From: an uncultured Clostridium sp.
GTDB taxonomy: Bacteria > Bacillota > Clostridia > TANB77 > CAG-508
NCBI GenBank assembly: GCA_947244325.1
Contig: CAMXJY010000003.1
Coordinates: forward strand, 64,267-128,266
DNA length: 64,000 nt
Reading direction: 5' to 3'
Shown here: positions 36,401-45,429 of the stretch, piece after piece
How positions within the stretch are numbered: position 1 is the first letter of the stretch
How the letters are laid out: every line of letters starts with the position of its first letter
The notes under the pieces: model-generated
Told to the model about the DNA's origin: nothing
Database searches by the model: none
The model's input: only the letters and a program-made list of their open reading frames with translations
Program-made: the position numbers and the translations under genes

Positions 36401-37945
36401 ATTCTCTAGATTATCTATTGCTTTTTGAGTACTTTTTGAAAAAGTTACATTTTTTAAAATATTCTCAACTTTTTTTATAGATACATCTCCATCTTCCCTG
36501 AAAATACTCTCATCTGATAAACCTGAGGCTTTTAAGTATTCTTCTATATATGGGCTCATCTGTCTCATATAATTATTAATAATATTTTTATTTTTGTAAT
36601 CTTTTTCTTTAGCATATTTTCTGAATAATTCCATTAAAATTAGTGCATTATCAGATGCTTCACCCATTTTTTCTCTATCATCAAAACTTTTATTTAATGC
36701 TTTATAAACAAGTTCTTTTCTCTTACTATTAATCATTACTGTTTTACCAGCAGATTCTCTTTCATTTTCATATTCAGAACCTAACACAATCTTACTTATT
36801 TCTTCTTCATAATTATCAATTGTTACTTCTTTTTTAAATTTTTCTTTTATATCATCTATACTATTAACTTCTATTCCTATAGTAGCTGCTAATTCTTTAA
36901 TACTTTCAAAATCTGGTTTTACATTTAGCATTTGGCAAGCCTTTAAAAACGATTTATGTGTTGCAGAAACATCGCTAACAAAACCTCTTGCTAAAATTTT
37001 AACTATTTTTTTCTTTTGTTCTGGGTTATCTAATTTATTAAATGGTATAGGTTCTTTTTCAAACTCCATAAAAAAGTGGTCAAAATTTTGTTCTAAAAGT
37101 GCAGCACTATGTATTGCATTCCATTTTTCTAAGAACTCTCCTAAATGGCTTAAGTCTAGGCTTCCATATTCATTTATATATTCTTTATAATATTTTGACT
37201 CTACATTTTCATTAATTTTTTTCTCTGCTTTATCTAATTCCTCTTGAGATGCCCCAGCATTTTCTAAATATTTATATCTGAACATATCAAATATAATTTC
37301 TCTATCTTCTTTTGCATTTACTAAACCATATCTCATTAAATTATTAATTTCATCTGATTCAACTTCAGTAATTCCAAGTGCTATATTTCTTCTTCTTATA
37401 GCTTCCTTATCATTATAGTAATCTCCAATTGCATCAAAAGTATCTTTAATATCATTAAAATCACTTAATAAACTAGCATTCTTAATATCATTTATTTTGA
37501 TAGATGCTACAATTTCAGCCATTTGGGTTATATTATTACTTTGTGTAATTGCTTCAATTTTTTCATATGGTATATTCAATTCTCTACATTGATTTTTACT
37601 TAATACTTCATCTATTTCACCTGTTTTTAAATCAATAACAATTCCATTAGGATAGTTAGTTATCTTTATTGCTAATGCTATAAATACTTTTTCTAAATTT
37701 TTAAACGCTTCTTCTTTACTACCACCAATAGAAATATCTGATGACATATTATATATATTTCTAACTTGTTCTTCAGTTACACCAAATTTAAAAAGATTTT
37801 TTAATCTTTTTACAACATCATTGTCTTCCTGCATAAGGTCATCAAAATCTAATAACTTATTTTGATTTTTATCATATGCAGCACTTTGAACATCTTTATT
37901 TTCTTTTCCTGCTAATTTTTCGGTTTTTTTCTCGTTCTCGTCCAT
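33467..37945 (-). CDS. giant unrecognised cytosolic helical protein (1492 aa)
   Basis: The protein is extremely charged (Lys/Glu/Asn rich) and almost entirely helical by pattern, with no signal peptide, no membrane segment and no Walker or other catalytic motif found. The N-terminal ~450 residues are homologous in order to those of the 729-aa protein (see that entry). The middle contains two similar ~200-residue units, recognisable from DNALILMELFRKYAKEKDYK with EEYLKASGLSDESIFREDGD, and NRALQVISIYKHYYEKSDKQ with ERYFQTKGLKENTIFNMNGT, so the protein grew partly by internal duplication. The C-terminus is Gln/Pro rich then acidic (GSGYGEDDGIGY). It has its own promoter and terminator. Function unknown; a structural or scaffolding role is the least committal guess. 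Confidence 0.8.
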   Translation of the reverse strand: MDENEKKTEKLAGKENKDVQSAAYDKNQNKLLDFDDLMQEDNDVVKRLKNLFKFGVTEEQVRNIYNMSSDISIGGSKEEAFKNLEKVFIALAIKITNYPNGIVIDLKTGEIDEVLSKNQCRELNIPYEKIEAITQSNNITQMAEIVASIKINDIKNASLLSDFNDIKDTFDAIGDYYNDKEAIRRRNIALGITEVESDEINNLMRYGLVNAKEDREIIFDMFRYKYLENAGASQEELDKAEKKINENVESKYYKEYINEYGSLDLSHLGEFLEKWNAIHSAALLEQNFDHFFMEFEKEPIPFNKLDNPEQKKKIVKILARGFVSDVSATHKSFLKACQMLNVKPDFESIKELAATIGIEVNSIDDIKEKFKKEVTIDNYEEEISKIVLGSEYENERESAGKTVMINSKRKELVYKALNKSFDDREKMGEASDNALILMELFRKYAKEKDYKNKNIINNYMRQMSPYIEEYLKASGLSDESIFREDGDVSIKKVENILKNVTFSKSTQKAIDNLENDITVINEYLEEVRESEQPKINKIKESVENLNKNAFDIESEEEIIKQLGELSVGAVSSKMIEDLKKLDSKRINDVLQSKFTKEQNVTVSEIFKVNRETSSYKEKMIFNLFNEGFGEKRPSEDNRALQVISIYKHYYEKSDKQTCNILKAYIKDEAEYFERYFQTKGLKENTIFNMNGTVSIDKIFKILENLDIGKESNRLVELFIKEIDKSNNRFAGLREINEKKLQDLNTQLNFLKDENAILALLDTMNTQALDADEIRKLKELHSDRIDQKLKEKLGKDKVAESIFLRENKKNEDIKKRENVLLMEAKLEMAKGTTKYTSTLEARSEFYKNNPEYREIAEKMRDKKGNLKDGWKKEVNEYTNELVDKVITHSIKKIDPLELEGDEKKRYATLLLLGLGSKDTEVKQKSMQTLKVLYSRFFDFKDAIKPSDISRTVYTLEYEENLTEEELDEKIEVMRKNLATRLVRNKEPEKERVSLQDELKMIEKVTDSDFPFEEMAEELITEVDLSKNEMETFKNLNAKVTVNSWIEDKNDAIKYQCALLFSERDRLQNAEVPDERALRKVNNQIMRLSTKHPSVVKKMSELEGEKLKKIEQRAEKFSEDKLDSEILRFFSKTTTVSYSELSSIEKRRYLEIILLSRERVKNTDDPEIKEIFTKFSNRNLEALNTEETTYLEFDENGNAVINEENFMQEIKNQYSVIKDVEITDLDELQKFSLEQAKMKFVITKMGQYARTNKDEFQKLKGKTPQEKLREIEKIRLEKSQEKEFMKSENKKREERIKAAKKQENQRNEQSSEHTSEAVIKQAEPEVKRELETEQVRKDEIKAENIKLQKVGILDRIKNFFSRIVTPKLPETTVDENIAGASSNLANNGLQVEEINMQQPEEQPKKQNIVSKILNRILGNRNNSKMPEVELVEPETRNSIAKYSDFDASLKVPGFTGSAKEVAYANRASNDLGKEVYGNQIPEGSGYGEDDGIGY

Positions 37946-37987
37946 TTTATCCCCTGTAATACAACATTATATATTATTATACATTTT

Positions 37988-38016
37988 ATTATAATTTTTA
38001 ACTTTTTTATTTTCAA
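37988..38016 (-). promoter_or_regulatory. promoter of the 1492-aa gene
   Basis: Minus strand TTGAAA (38011-38016), 17 bases, TATAAT (37988-37993). The rest of the 302-base gap up to topA holds AT-rich sequence and the topA terminator, with no other gene. Confidence 0.65.
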
Positions 38017-38168
38017 TTACATTATTATTACATTTTTATTTTTTACAAAAAAGTAATATTTTGTCGCATTTTGTGGTATTTATATGAATACAAAATATAT
38101 TTTTATTATCTATTATTTAATAAATAATTATAAATTTTTTATAAGAATAATAGTGGAGAATAAATAAA

Positions 38169-38233
38169 AATACACTCTATCTTATTAATGCAAATCTATT
38201 TTAATTTGCACTATCAAAATAAAGTGTATTCTT
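38169..38233 (-). terminator. probable terminator of topA
   Basis: Outer arms AATACACT and AGTGTATT enclose a nested GCAAAT/ATTTGC stem. On the minus strand the structure is followed by TTTTATTTATT. The compound shape makes efficiency uncertain. Confidence 0.6.
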
Positions 38234-38247
38234 TTTATAATTATTTT

Positions 38248-40386
38248 CTATTTTTTCTTTTTTGCTGTAGTTTTAGCTGTAGTTTTCTTTTTTGCTACTG
38301 CTTTAGTACTTGTTTTTTTCTTAGTAGTTGTTTTCTTTTTAGCTGCCACAGCTTTTTTCTTTTTTTCTGCTTTAATTTCACTTAAATCTTCAGTTGCTGG
38401 AACAAACTCTTCTCCTACTTTTGGCTTATTCCATGATATATAACTACATCCTTCATTTTCACCTTTATTATTTTCGCAAATATAATAATTACGTCTTTTC
38501 TTTGTTTTTCTAACTTGAACTACTCCACCACAAACTGGACATGGTACATCAATAGTTTCAATTATTGGTTTTGCATTTCTGCATTCTGGATAACCTGGAC
38601 ATGCTAAAAATTTTCCATATTTTCCATATTTTATTACCATCATTCTTCCGCATTTTTCACATGGTACATCTGAGACTTCATATTCAAGTTTTACATGTTC
38701 TAGTTCTTTTTCAACTTTTTCTATAACTTTTTCAAATGGTGTGTAAAATTCTTTAATTACATTTTTCCATTTTTCATTTCCTTCTGCTACTTTATCAAAT
38801 TCCTCTTCCATTTTAGCTGTAAATTCTACATTTATTACATCACTAAAGTTTTCAATTAGTAATTTATTTACTACTCTTCCTAAATCTGTTGGAATTAACT
38901 GTTTTTGTACTTTTTCTATATATCTTCTTGTAAGTATTGTTGTTATTGTAGGTGCATAAGTACTTGGTCTTCCAATTCCTTTTTCTTCTAAAGTTTTTAC
39001 TAAACTTGCTTCTGTATATCTTGGTGGTGGTTCTGTAAAACTTTGTTTTGCATCTATTGCTTCTTTTTTTACCTCTTCACCAACAGCTAGTTCTGGAATT
39101 TTCTCAAATTCTTCTTTTTCTTCATCTTCTACATATAATGTCATATATCCTTTAAATTTAAGTATTTGACCAGTTGCTTTAAAATTATAACTGTTTCCAT
39201 CTATTGATACTGATACTGTATCATATATAGCTGATGACATTTGACTTGCCATAAATCTATTATATATTAATCTATATAATTTATATTGATCTGCTGTTAG
39301 ACTATCTTTTATAGATTCTGGTGTAAGTTCTATATGTGATGGTCTTATTGCCTCATGTGCATCTTGTGCTTCAGATTTTGTTTTATAAAATCTATTTTCA
39401 TAATAATTTTCACCATATTTATTTACTATATGTTCTTTTGCTGCACTTCTTGCTTCATTTGATATTCTTGTAGAGTCTGTTCTCATATAAGTAATTAAAC
39501 CTGTTTCTCCATAATCAGGTAATTTAACACCTTCATATAAACCTTGTGCAACAGACATTGTTTTCTTAATTGCAAAATTTAATTTTCTTGAAGCATCTTG
39601 TTGAAGTGTACTTGTTGTAAATGGAGGAGCTGGATTTCTTTTTCTTTCTCCTTTTTTTACATCAGCTACTTTATATTTTGCATTTTCTAAATCTTTTAAT
39701 ATTTTATCAACTTCTTCTTTTGAATGAAGTTCAAGCTTTTTTCCATCTTTTCCAATAAATTTACAATCAAAGCTTGTCTTTGTTTTTTTATCAGATACTT
39801 TTAAATTTATATTCCAATATTCTTCTGGTATAAATTTTTCTATTTCTTCCTCTCTATCAACAATTAATTTTACTGCTACTGATTGAACTCTACCTGCTGA
39901 AAGACCTCTTTTTACCTTTTTCCATAATACTGGACTTATTTTATAACCAACTATTCTATCTAATACACGTCTTGCTTGTTGTGCATCTGTTAAATTTAAA
40001 TCTATTTTTCTTGGATTACTGATTCCGTTTTTTACTGCTTCTTTTGTTATTTCATTAAATGTTACCCTACATACACTGTTTTCATCTATTCCTAAAATAT
40101 AAGCTAAATGCCATGCTATTGCTTCTCCTTCACGGTCAGGGTCAGTTGCAAGATAAACTTGTTTTGCATCTTTTGCATCTTTTTTTAATGAATTAATTAA
40201 ACTAGCTTTTCCCCTTATATTTATATATTCTGGTTCAAAGTTTTTTTCAATATTGATTCCCATTTTTGATTTTGGTAAGTCTCTAATATGTCCCATTGAT
40301 GCAACTACTTTGCTTTTTCCACCTAGAAACTTCTTAATTGTGTTTGCCTTTGCTGGGGATTCCACAATAACTAATTTATCAATCAT
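38248..40386 (-). CDS. topA: DNA topoisomerase I
   Basis: A 712-aa type IA topoisomerase that relaxes negative supercoils. The TOPRIM domain opens LVIVESPAKANTIKKFLG with ATDPDREGEAIAWHL. The active tyrosine is Tyr300 in GLITYMRTDSTRIS. DAHEAIRPSHIELTPE and EKGIGRPSTYAPTITTI follow. Two C-terminal zinc ribbons are seen (CEKCGRMMVIKYGKYGKFLA ending in PGYPEC, and CPVCGGVV...C...C). The protein ends in a ~40-residue Lys/Ala/Thr tail resembling histone H1, which probably adds non-specific DNA binding. It has its own promoter and follows murG, ending the wall cluster. Confidence 0.97.
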   Translation of the reverse strand: MIDKLVIVESPAKANTIKKFLGGKSKVVASMGHIRDLPKSKMGINIEKNFEPEYINIRGKASLINSLKKDAKDAKQVYLATDPDREGEAIAWHLAYILGIDENSVCRVTFNEITKEAVKNGISNPRKIDLNLTDAQQARRVLDRIVGYKISPVLWKKVKRGLSAGRVQSVAVKLIVDREEEIEKFIPEEYWNINLKVSDKKTKTSFDCKFIGKDGKKLELHSKEEVDKILKDLENAKYKVADVKKGERKRNPAPPFTTSTLQQDASRKLNFAIKKTMSVAQGLYEGVKLPDYGETGLITYMRTDSTRISNEARSAAKEHIVNKYGENYYENRFYKTKSEAQDAHEAIRPSHIELTPESIKDSLTADQYKLYRLIYNRFMASQMSSAIYDTVSVSIDGNSYNFKATGQILKFKGYMTLYVEDEEKEEFEKIPELAVGEEVKKEAIDAKQSFTEPPPRYTEASLVKTLEEKGIGRPSTYAPTITTILTRRYIEKVQKQLIPTDLGRVVNKLLIENFSDVINVEFTAKMEEEFDKVAEGNEKWKNVIKEFYTPFEKVIEKVEKELEHVKLEYEVSDVPCEKCGRMMVIKYGKYGKFLACPGYPECRNAKPIIETIDVPCPVCGGVVQVRKTKKRRNYYICENNKGENEGCSYISWNKPKVGEEFVPATEDLSEIKAEKKKKAVAAKKKTTTKKKTSTKAVAKKKTTAKTTAKKKK

Positions 40387-40420
40387 TTAATTTTCTCCCT
40401 CTTATTTTATTTCCTTATGT

Positions 40421-40449
40421 ATTGTAATTCAATATATATAATTTAGCAA
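40421..40449 (-). promoter_or_regulatory. promoter of topA
   Basis: Minus strand TTGCTA (40444-40449), 17 bases, TACAAT (40421-40426), 35 bases upstream of the topA start. Confidence 0.6.
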
Positions 40450-40522
40450 GTCTTTTTTTATCTATTAATTTTATTTTATAATTTATTTAAAACAATTTTC
40501 ATAGTTCATTTCTGAAATATCT

Positions 40523-41638
40523 TTATTTTAATAATTTTTCTATCTCTTTGTAAATTTTTTCTTCCACATCATTTGGTGCAATTGAATTTGCCACTTTTCC
40601 CATTTCTTCTAATTCTTCTTCATCATGTATTATACTATCAATTTCTTTTGAAAGAATTTCACCATTTGCATCATTATTTAATATTATTTTTGCTGCTCCG
40701 ATTTTTTTAAGTACAAGAGCATTGTCTTCTTGTCTATTAGCTGACATTGATGGTAGTGGTACAAATATTGCTGGTTTACCTACTATTGATATTTCTGTTA
40801 TTGTCATTGCTCCACTTCTACATACCATTAAATCACATATATTCATCATTTCTTCCATATTATATATATATGGTAAAATTTTGGCATTTTTAACATTATT
40901 TATTGAAATACTACTTTTCTCAAATTCCTCTTTTACAACATCATATTGCTTTGTTCCTGTTGCCCATATAATTTGATAATTTTCATTTTTCTTTGACTTT
41001 ATTAATTCTACTACTGCTTCATTTATTTTTTGAGCACCTTGGCTTCCACCAAATACTAATACTATTGGTAAATCATTTTTTATGCCCAATTCTTCTAATA
41101 TTTCTTTTTTTCTTTGATTATTTACATTAAGTTTCCTTATTTTTGTTGGCGTACCTGTAAATACTATATCTTTTGCTCCTTCTAATTTATTTTTTGTTTC
41201 TTCAAATCCAATTAATATTTTATCAACTTTTTTTGAAAACATTTTTACAGCTCTTCCAGGAAATGCGTTACTTTCATGCAATACTGTTGGTATTTTTCTT
41301 GATACCGCAACATAAAACACTGGTCCACAAACATATCCACCTGTTCCTAAAACTAAATCTGGTTTAAACTCATCAAAAATCTTTTCTACATCTTTTCTAC
41401 TTTTTATTGTTTTTATAATATGTTTTAAATTTATAAATGAAAGTTCCTTTTTTAATCCATATACATCTATTGTTTTTAATTCATATCCTGCTCTCGGAAC
41501 TAAATCATTTTCTAATCCTCTATTTGTTCCTATAAATAAAATTTCTGATGTGGGATCCTTTTCTTTTATTTTATTTGCTATTGCAATACCTGGATTAATA
41601 TGTCCTCCAGTACCTGCTGCAGAAATTATAACTTTCAT
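40523..41638 (-). CDS. murG: UDP-GlcNAc:lipid I N-acetylglucosaminyltransferase
   Basis: A 371-aa GT28 enzyme acting on the inner membrane face to convert lipid I to lipid II. The first G-loop is AAGTGGHINPGIAIA, the second LGTGGYVCGPV with HESNAFPGR after it, then VFGGSQGAQKINEAV and the UDP-GlcNAc site MVCRSGAMTITEISIVGKPA followed by PLPSMSANRQEDNAL. Length is normal. It follows ftsW after 100 bp, preserving the ftsW-murG order, and closes the dcw cluster here. Confidence 0.96.
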   Translation of the reverse strand: MKVIISAAGTGGHINPGIAIANKIKEKDPTSEILFIGTNRGLENDLVPRAGYELKTIDVYGLKKELSFINLKHIIKTIKSRKDVEKIFDEFKPDLVLGTGGYVCGPVFYVAVSRKIPTVLHESNAFPGRAVKMFSKKVDKILIGFEETKNKLEGAKDIVFTGTPTKIRKLNVNNQRKKEILEELGIKNDLPIVLVFGGSQGAQKINEAVVELIKSKKNENYQIIWATGTKQYDVVKEEFEKSSISINNVKNAKILPYIYNMEEMMNICDLMVCRSGAMTITEISIVGKPAIFVPLPSMSANRQEDNALVLKKIGAAKIILNNDANGEILSKEIDSIIHDEEELEEMGKVANSIAPNDVEEKIYKEIEKLLK

Positions 41639-41738
41639 TTTTCTTTCCTTTCAAAAAAAATACTTTATATGTTAACTATTAATTTTTATTTATTAAGAAG
41701 TACAAATTTTTCTTACTAAATAATAGAACATTTTTATC

Positions 41739-42920
41739 TTAAGAATTATTAGTTTTACTGTTTCTTGAAACACTTAGCAATATACCCACAGCTGCTAAAT
41801 CAGCAAGCATTGCTGAACCACCATAACTAAAGAATGGTAATGGCATTCCTGTTACAGGAATTGTATTTGTAACAACTGCAATATTTATTAAAGCTTGAAG
41901 TCCTATCATTGTTGTTACTCCTATTGCTATTAATGTTCCAAAATTATCATCAGCTTTTATTGCTATAACTATACCTCTCCATATAAATAACATAAATAAT
42001 AAAATAACTATTATACATCCAAAAAATCCTAATTCTTCTGCTAAAATAGCAAAAATGAAATCATTTTGTGGTTCTGGTAAATATAAATATTTTTGTTTAC
42101 TTTTTCCTAGTCCAAGTCCAAATAATCCTCCTGAACCTATTGCATACAAGCTATTAAGAATTTGCCACGCTTCACCTACAGGATTTGCATTTTCTAAATC
42201 TAACCATGTTTGAATTCTTGAAACTCTGAAGTTTCCACCACCTGCTTCTCCTGTTGAAGTTTTTAAAAGAATTCCAAGGACTCCTATTACGCCTATTGCT
42301 CCTGCTCCAATAAAATATTTCAAACTTGAACCTGCTACAAACATTTGAACAATAGTTATTGCAGCAATTATAAGTGTTGCACTAAAATGGTTTTGTAATA
42401 TAAATATTGCTAATACAATTGGTACAAGCCAAATTAATGGATATAAAAAACCTGGTACTAATTTTTTTATCTTATTTTTTTCTTTCATATCACTTAAAAG
42501 CGCTGCATAAAAAATTATGAATCCTACTTTTGCAAACTCTGAAGGTTGAAATGAGAAACCTGCTATATTTATCCATCTTCTAGCACCACCAGCATCAGAA
42601 CCCACAAATCCAACTGCTACTAGCAAACCTATAAATCCTAAATATATTGGCCATTTAAGTTTTCTATAAATTCTATAATCAATTTTAGATAAAGCTACCA
42701 TTGCTACTAAACCAGCTGCTGCCATTATCCCTTGTTTTATAAGATATTTATAACTGTTACTATTTCCGTTTTTATCTACTTCTGAAAGTGCTGTTGGCGC
42801 ACTGGCTGATAATAAAATGATTAATCCTAAAGCGAGCAAGGATAATGTTACTAACACAAGCACATAATCAAATTTTCCATTAATAAAAAGACCAACCTTT
42901 TTTGTTTTCTTTTTTGCCAT
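41739..42920 (-). CDS. ftsW: SEDS peptidoglycan glycosyltransferase FtsW/SpoVE
   Basis: A 393-aa multi-pass membrane protein of the SEDS family that polymerises lipid II together with a class B PBP. Ten hydrophobic segments are apparent. Diagnostic stretches are GGARRWINIAGFSFQPSEFA, NHFSATLIIAA, PEPQNDFIFAILAEELGFFG and MPLPFFSYGGSAMLADLAAV. By position between mraY and murG it could be called ftsW or spoVE; the sequence alone does not decide. Its natural partner in this window is the PBP at 45595-47373. Confidence 0.92.
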   Translation of the reverse strand: MAKKKTKKVGLFINGKFDYVLVLVTLSLLALGLIILLSASAPTALSEVDKNGNSNSYKYLIKQGIMAAAGLVAMVALSKIDYRIYRKLKWPIYLGFIGLLVAVGFVGSDAGGARRWINIAGFSFQPSEFAKVGFIIFYAALLSDMKEKNKIKKLVPGFLYPLIWLVPIVLAIFILQNHFSATLIIAAITIVQMFVAGSSLKYFIGAGAIGVIGVLGILLKTSTGEAGGGNFRVSRIQTWLDLENANPVGEAWQILNSLYAIGSGGLFGLGLGKSKQKYLYLPEPQNDFIFAILAEELGFFGCIIVILLFMLFIWRGIVIAIKADDNFGTLIAIGVTTMIGLQALINIAVVTNTIPVTGMPLPFFSYGGSAMLADLAAVGILLSVSRNSKTNNS

Positions 42921-42982
42921 TTGTGTTTACCTTTCTAAATAGTTTTTATTAATAATCGTAAATAATATTAATATGCAAAATT

Positions 42983-43957
42983 TTATACAATAAGTACTGC
43001 TATAATTGATGCTATTAAAGTTACTCCTGAAAATACAGCAACTACTCTATTTTCTCTCCATCCTTTTAATTCAAAATGGTGATGAAGTGGAGCCATTCTA
43101 AACAATCTTTTTCCAGTTCTTCTAAAATACATAACTTGTAATATATCAGATAAAGTTTCTATAATTGGAATTATTGCAACTATTAATAGAATTAATGGTA
43201 ATTTCATATAAATTGTCATACTTGCTATAACTCCACCAAGTAATAATGAACCTGTATCTCCCATCATTACTTTTGCTTTATAAAAATTATATATTAAAAA
43301 TCCTAAACAAGTTCCTACTACTATGCTACCAAATATTGATATACTTTCATATCCTAATTTAATTGCAATTATAGATATTGCAGTTACCATTATTGCACAA
43401 ACACTCCCTGCTAACCCATCTACTCCATCTGTTAAATTAACAGCATTTGTTGCTGATAACATAACAAGTATTGTAAATGGTACATAAATCCAAAGTGGTA
43501 AAACTAAATTATAATTTATTATTGGAATTATTATATCTGTACCATTTTCTGTAAATTGTACTAAAAATACCGTATAAATTGTGGCAATTACTAAAAGACC
43601 TAACATTTTTAATTTAGGATTCAAACCCTCTGTATTCTTTAATACAACCTTTTTAAAGTCATCTATAAATCCAACTATTCCAAATCCAATACTTGAAAAA
43701 CACACTGCCAATATTGGCATAACTGTCTCAGTATCTAATCCTGATAATATACAATATACTGCCGTCATTACCAATATAGAAATTATCATCATAATTCCAC
43801 CCATTGTAGGTGTTCCTTGTTTTTTCAAATGTGCTCTTGGTCCATCTAATCTTTCGCTTTGACCAATTTTTAATTTTTTTAACGCAGGAATTATTATCTT
43901 TCCAAGAATTGCTGTAAGTACAAAAGATATTGTTAAATAAACAATTTGATTAATCAT
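42983..43957 (-). CDS. mraY: phospho-MurNAc-pentapeptide transferase
   Basis: A 324-aa, ten-helix membrane enzyme that makes lipid I from UDP-MurNAc-pentapeptide and undecaprenyl phosphate. The conserved loops GTPTMGGIMMI, SIGFGIVGFIDDFKKV, NAVNLTDGVDGLAGS, YKAKVMMGDTGSLLLGG and MAPLHHHFELKGWRE hold the Mg-binding aspartates and histidines. Its ATG overlaps the murE stop by one base (TAATG), a sign of translational coupling. murF, normally between murE and mraY, is missing at this site. Confidence 0.97.
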   Translation of the reverse strand: MINQIVYLTISFVLTAILGKIIIPALKKLKIGQSERLDGPRAHLKKQGTPTMGGIMMIISILVMTAVYCILSGLDTETVMPILAVCFSSIGFGIVGFIDDFKKVVLKNTEGLNPKLKMLGLLVIATIYTVFLVQFTENGTDIIIPIINYNLVLPLWIYVPFTILVMLSATNAVNLTDGVDGLAGSVCAIMVTAISIIAIKLGYESISIFGSIVVGTCLGFLIYNFYKAKVMMGDTGSLLLGGVIASMTIYMKLPLILLIVAIIPIIETLSDILQVMYFRRTGKRLFRMAPLHHHFELKGWRENRVVAVFSGVTLIASIIAVLIV

Positions 43958-45429
43958 TATTTCTTCTCTCCTAATATTTCTTTTATAATTTCTCTTTCAT
44001 CAAAAGGTCTCTTTTCTCCATTTATTTCTTGATAAACTTCGTGTCCTTTTCCAGCAATAATTACTATATCTCTTTTATTCATCATTTTAATAGCTTTTGC
44101 TATAGCTTCTTTTCTATCTACTACTATTTCGTATTTTCCTTTTGTTTTTGATATACCTTTTTCAATTTCGCTAATTATATCTTCTGGTTTTTCTGTTCTT
44201 GGATTATCTGTTGTAACAATAGTATAATCAGCAACTCTTCCTGCTACCTCTCCCATACGAGGTCTTTTTTCTGTATCTCTATCTCCTCCACAGCCAAATA
44301 CACATATTACTCTTCCTGGAGTATATGTTTTTGTTGCTTGTAATATATTTTCTAAACTTTCAGCTGTGTGTGCGTAATCTATCATTATTGCTAATTCTTC
44401 TTTGTTTGGTACAAGTTCATTTCTTCCTGGAACTACAATGCTTTCCAAACCTTCTTTTATTTTTTCAGTATCTATTCCTAAAGAAGTTGCAAGAGAAATC
44501 GCTGCCAATGCATTATATACACTATATCTTCCTGGAATATTTACTTTTACTCTTTCATTTTTTGTTCCTAATTTTACTTTAAAATCAACACTTATATTTG
44601 TTATTGTTATATCTTTTGCAAGTATATCTGCTTTATTATCAACAGCATATGTTTTTATATCACATTTTGGTGAATTACTTATTATTTTATTACATTTAAA
44701 ATCATCACTATTTACAAAACCTTTTGGTGCCATTGAAAATAACTTTAATTTTGATTCAAAATATTCATTCATATCTGCATGTTCTTTCAAGCTAATATGG
44801 TCTTTATATAAATTAGTAAAAATTGTATAATCAAAGAAACATCCTTCTACTCTATTTAATTTTAAGCTTTGTGAAGATACTTCCATTACTACATATTCTA
44901 CTTTTGCTTTTGCCATTTTATAGAATAATTCTTGTAATTCTAAACTTTCTGGAGTTGTTCTATTACTATACCCTAAACATTCATCTCCAATATAATTTGC
45001 TATTGTTCCAATCAATCCTACTTTATGTCCTGCTTTTTCTAATATAGATTTTATCATATATGTTGTTGTTGTTTTTCCTTTTGTACCAGTAACTCCAATA
45101 AGTTTAAAATATCTTGATGGATTACCAAAATAATTACAAGAAACTCTTGCTAATGCTTTTCTTGTATCATCTGTAATAATTACTGTTACTCCTGGTTTTA
45201 ATTTGATTTTTTTAAAGTCAGCTGACATATCTAGCATTACTGCTATTGCTCCATTTTCAATTGCTTCTTCAATGTATTCATGACCATCAAAATCATAACC
45301 TTTTATTGCTATAAATAAAGAATTTGGTACAACTTTTTTAGAATTGCACTCTACTTTCTTTATTTCTATTTCCATATCTCCTTTTGATTTATAATTTTCG
45401 ACTCCTGTTAAAAGTTTTTTTAATTCCAT
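43957..45429 (-). CDS. murE: UDP-MurNAc-tripeptide synthetase (meso-diaminopimelate type)
   Basis: A 490-aa Mur ligase adding the third amino acid of the stem peptide. ATP binding is GVTGTKGKTTTTYMI, the central motif YVVMEVSSQSL contains the Mg ligand, NSDDFKCN and the GRNELVPNKEELAIMIDYAH block follow, and the C-terminal TTDNPRTEKPEDI carries the DNPR signature that marks meso-diaminopimelate enzymes, as opposed to DNPA in lysine enzymes. The wall is therefore inferred to be of the mDAP type. It follows the PBP gene after a 165-base spacer and overlaps mraY by one base. Confidence 0.96.
   Translation of the reverse strand: MELKKLLTGVENYKSKGDMEIEIKKVECNSKKVVPNSLFIAIKGYDFDGHEYIEEAIENGAIAVMLDMSADFKKIKLKPGVTVIITDDTRKALARVSCNYFGNPSRYFKLIGVTGTKGKTTTTYMIKSILEKAGHKVGLIGTIANYIGDECLGYSNRTTPESLELQELFYKMAKAKVEYVVMEVSSQSLKLNRVEGCFFDYTIFTNLYKDHISLKEHADMNEYFESKLKLFSMAPKGFVNSDDFKCNKIISNSPKCDIKTYAVDNKADILAKDITITNISVDFKVKLGTKNERVKVNIPGRYSVYNALAAISLATSLGIDTEKIKEGLESIVVPGRNELVPNKEELAIMIDYAHTAESLENILQATKTYTPGRVICVFGCGGDRDTEKRPRMGEVAGRVADYTIVTTDNPRTEKPEDIISEIEKGISKTKGKYEIVVDRKEAIAKAIKMMNKRDIVIIAGKGHEVYQEINGEKRPFDEREIIKEILGEKK

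Noticed and set aside
21569..37945. Prophage or phage structural module as explanation of the large proteins
   Set aside because: No capsid, portal, terminase, tail, integrase or lysis gene is recognisable, and trmFO lies in the middle of the locus.
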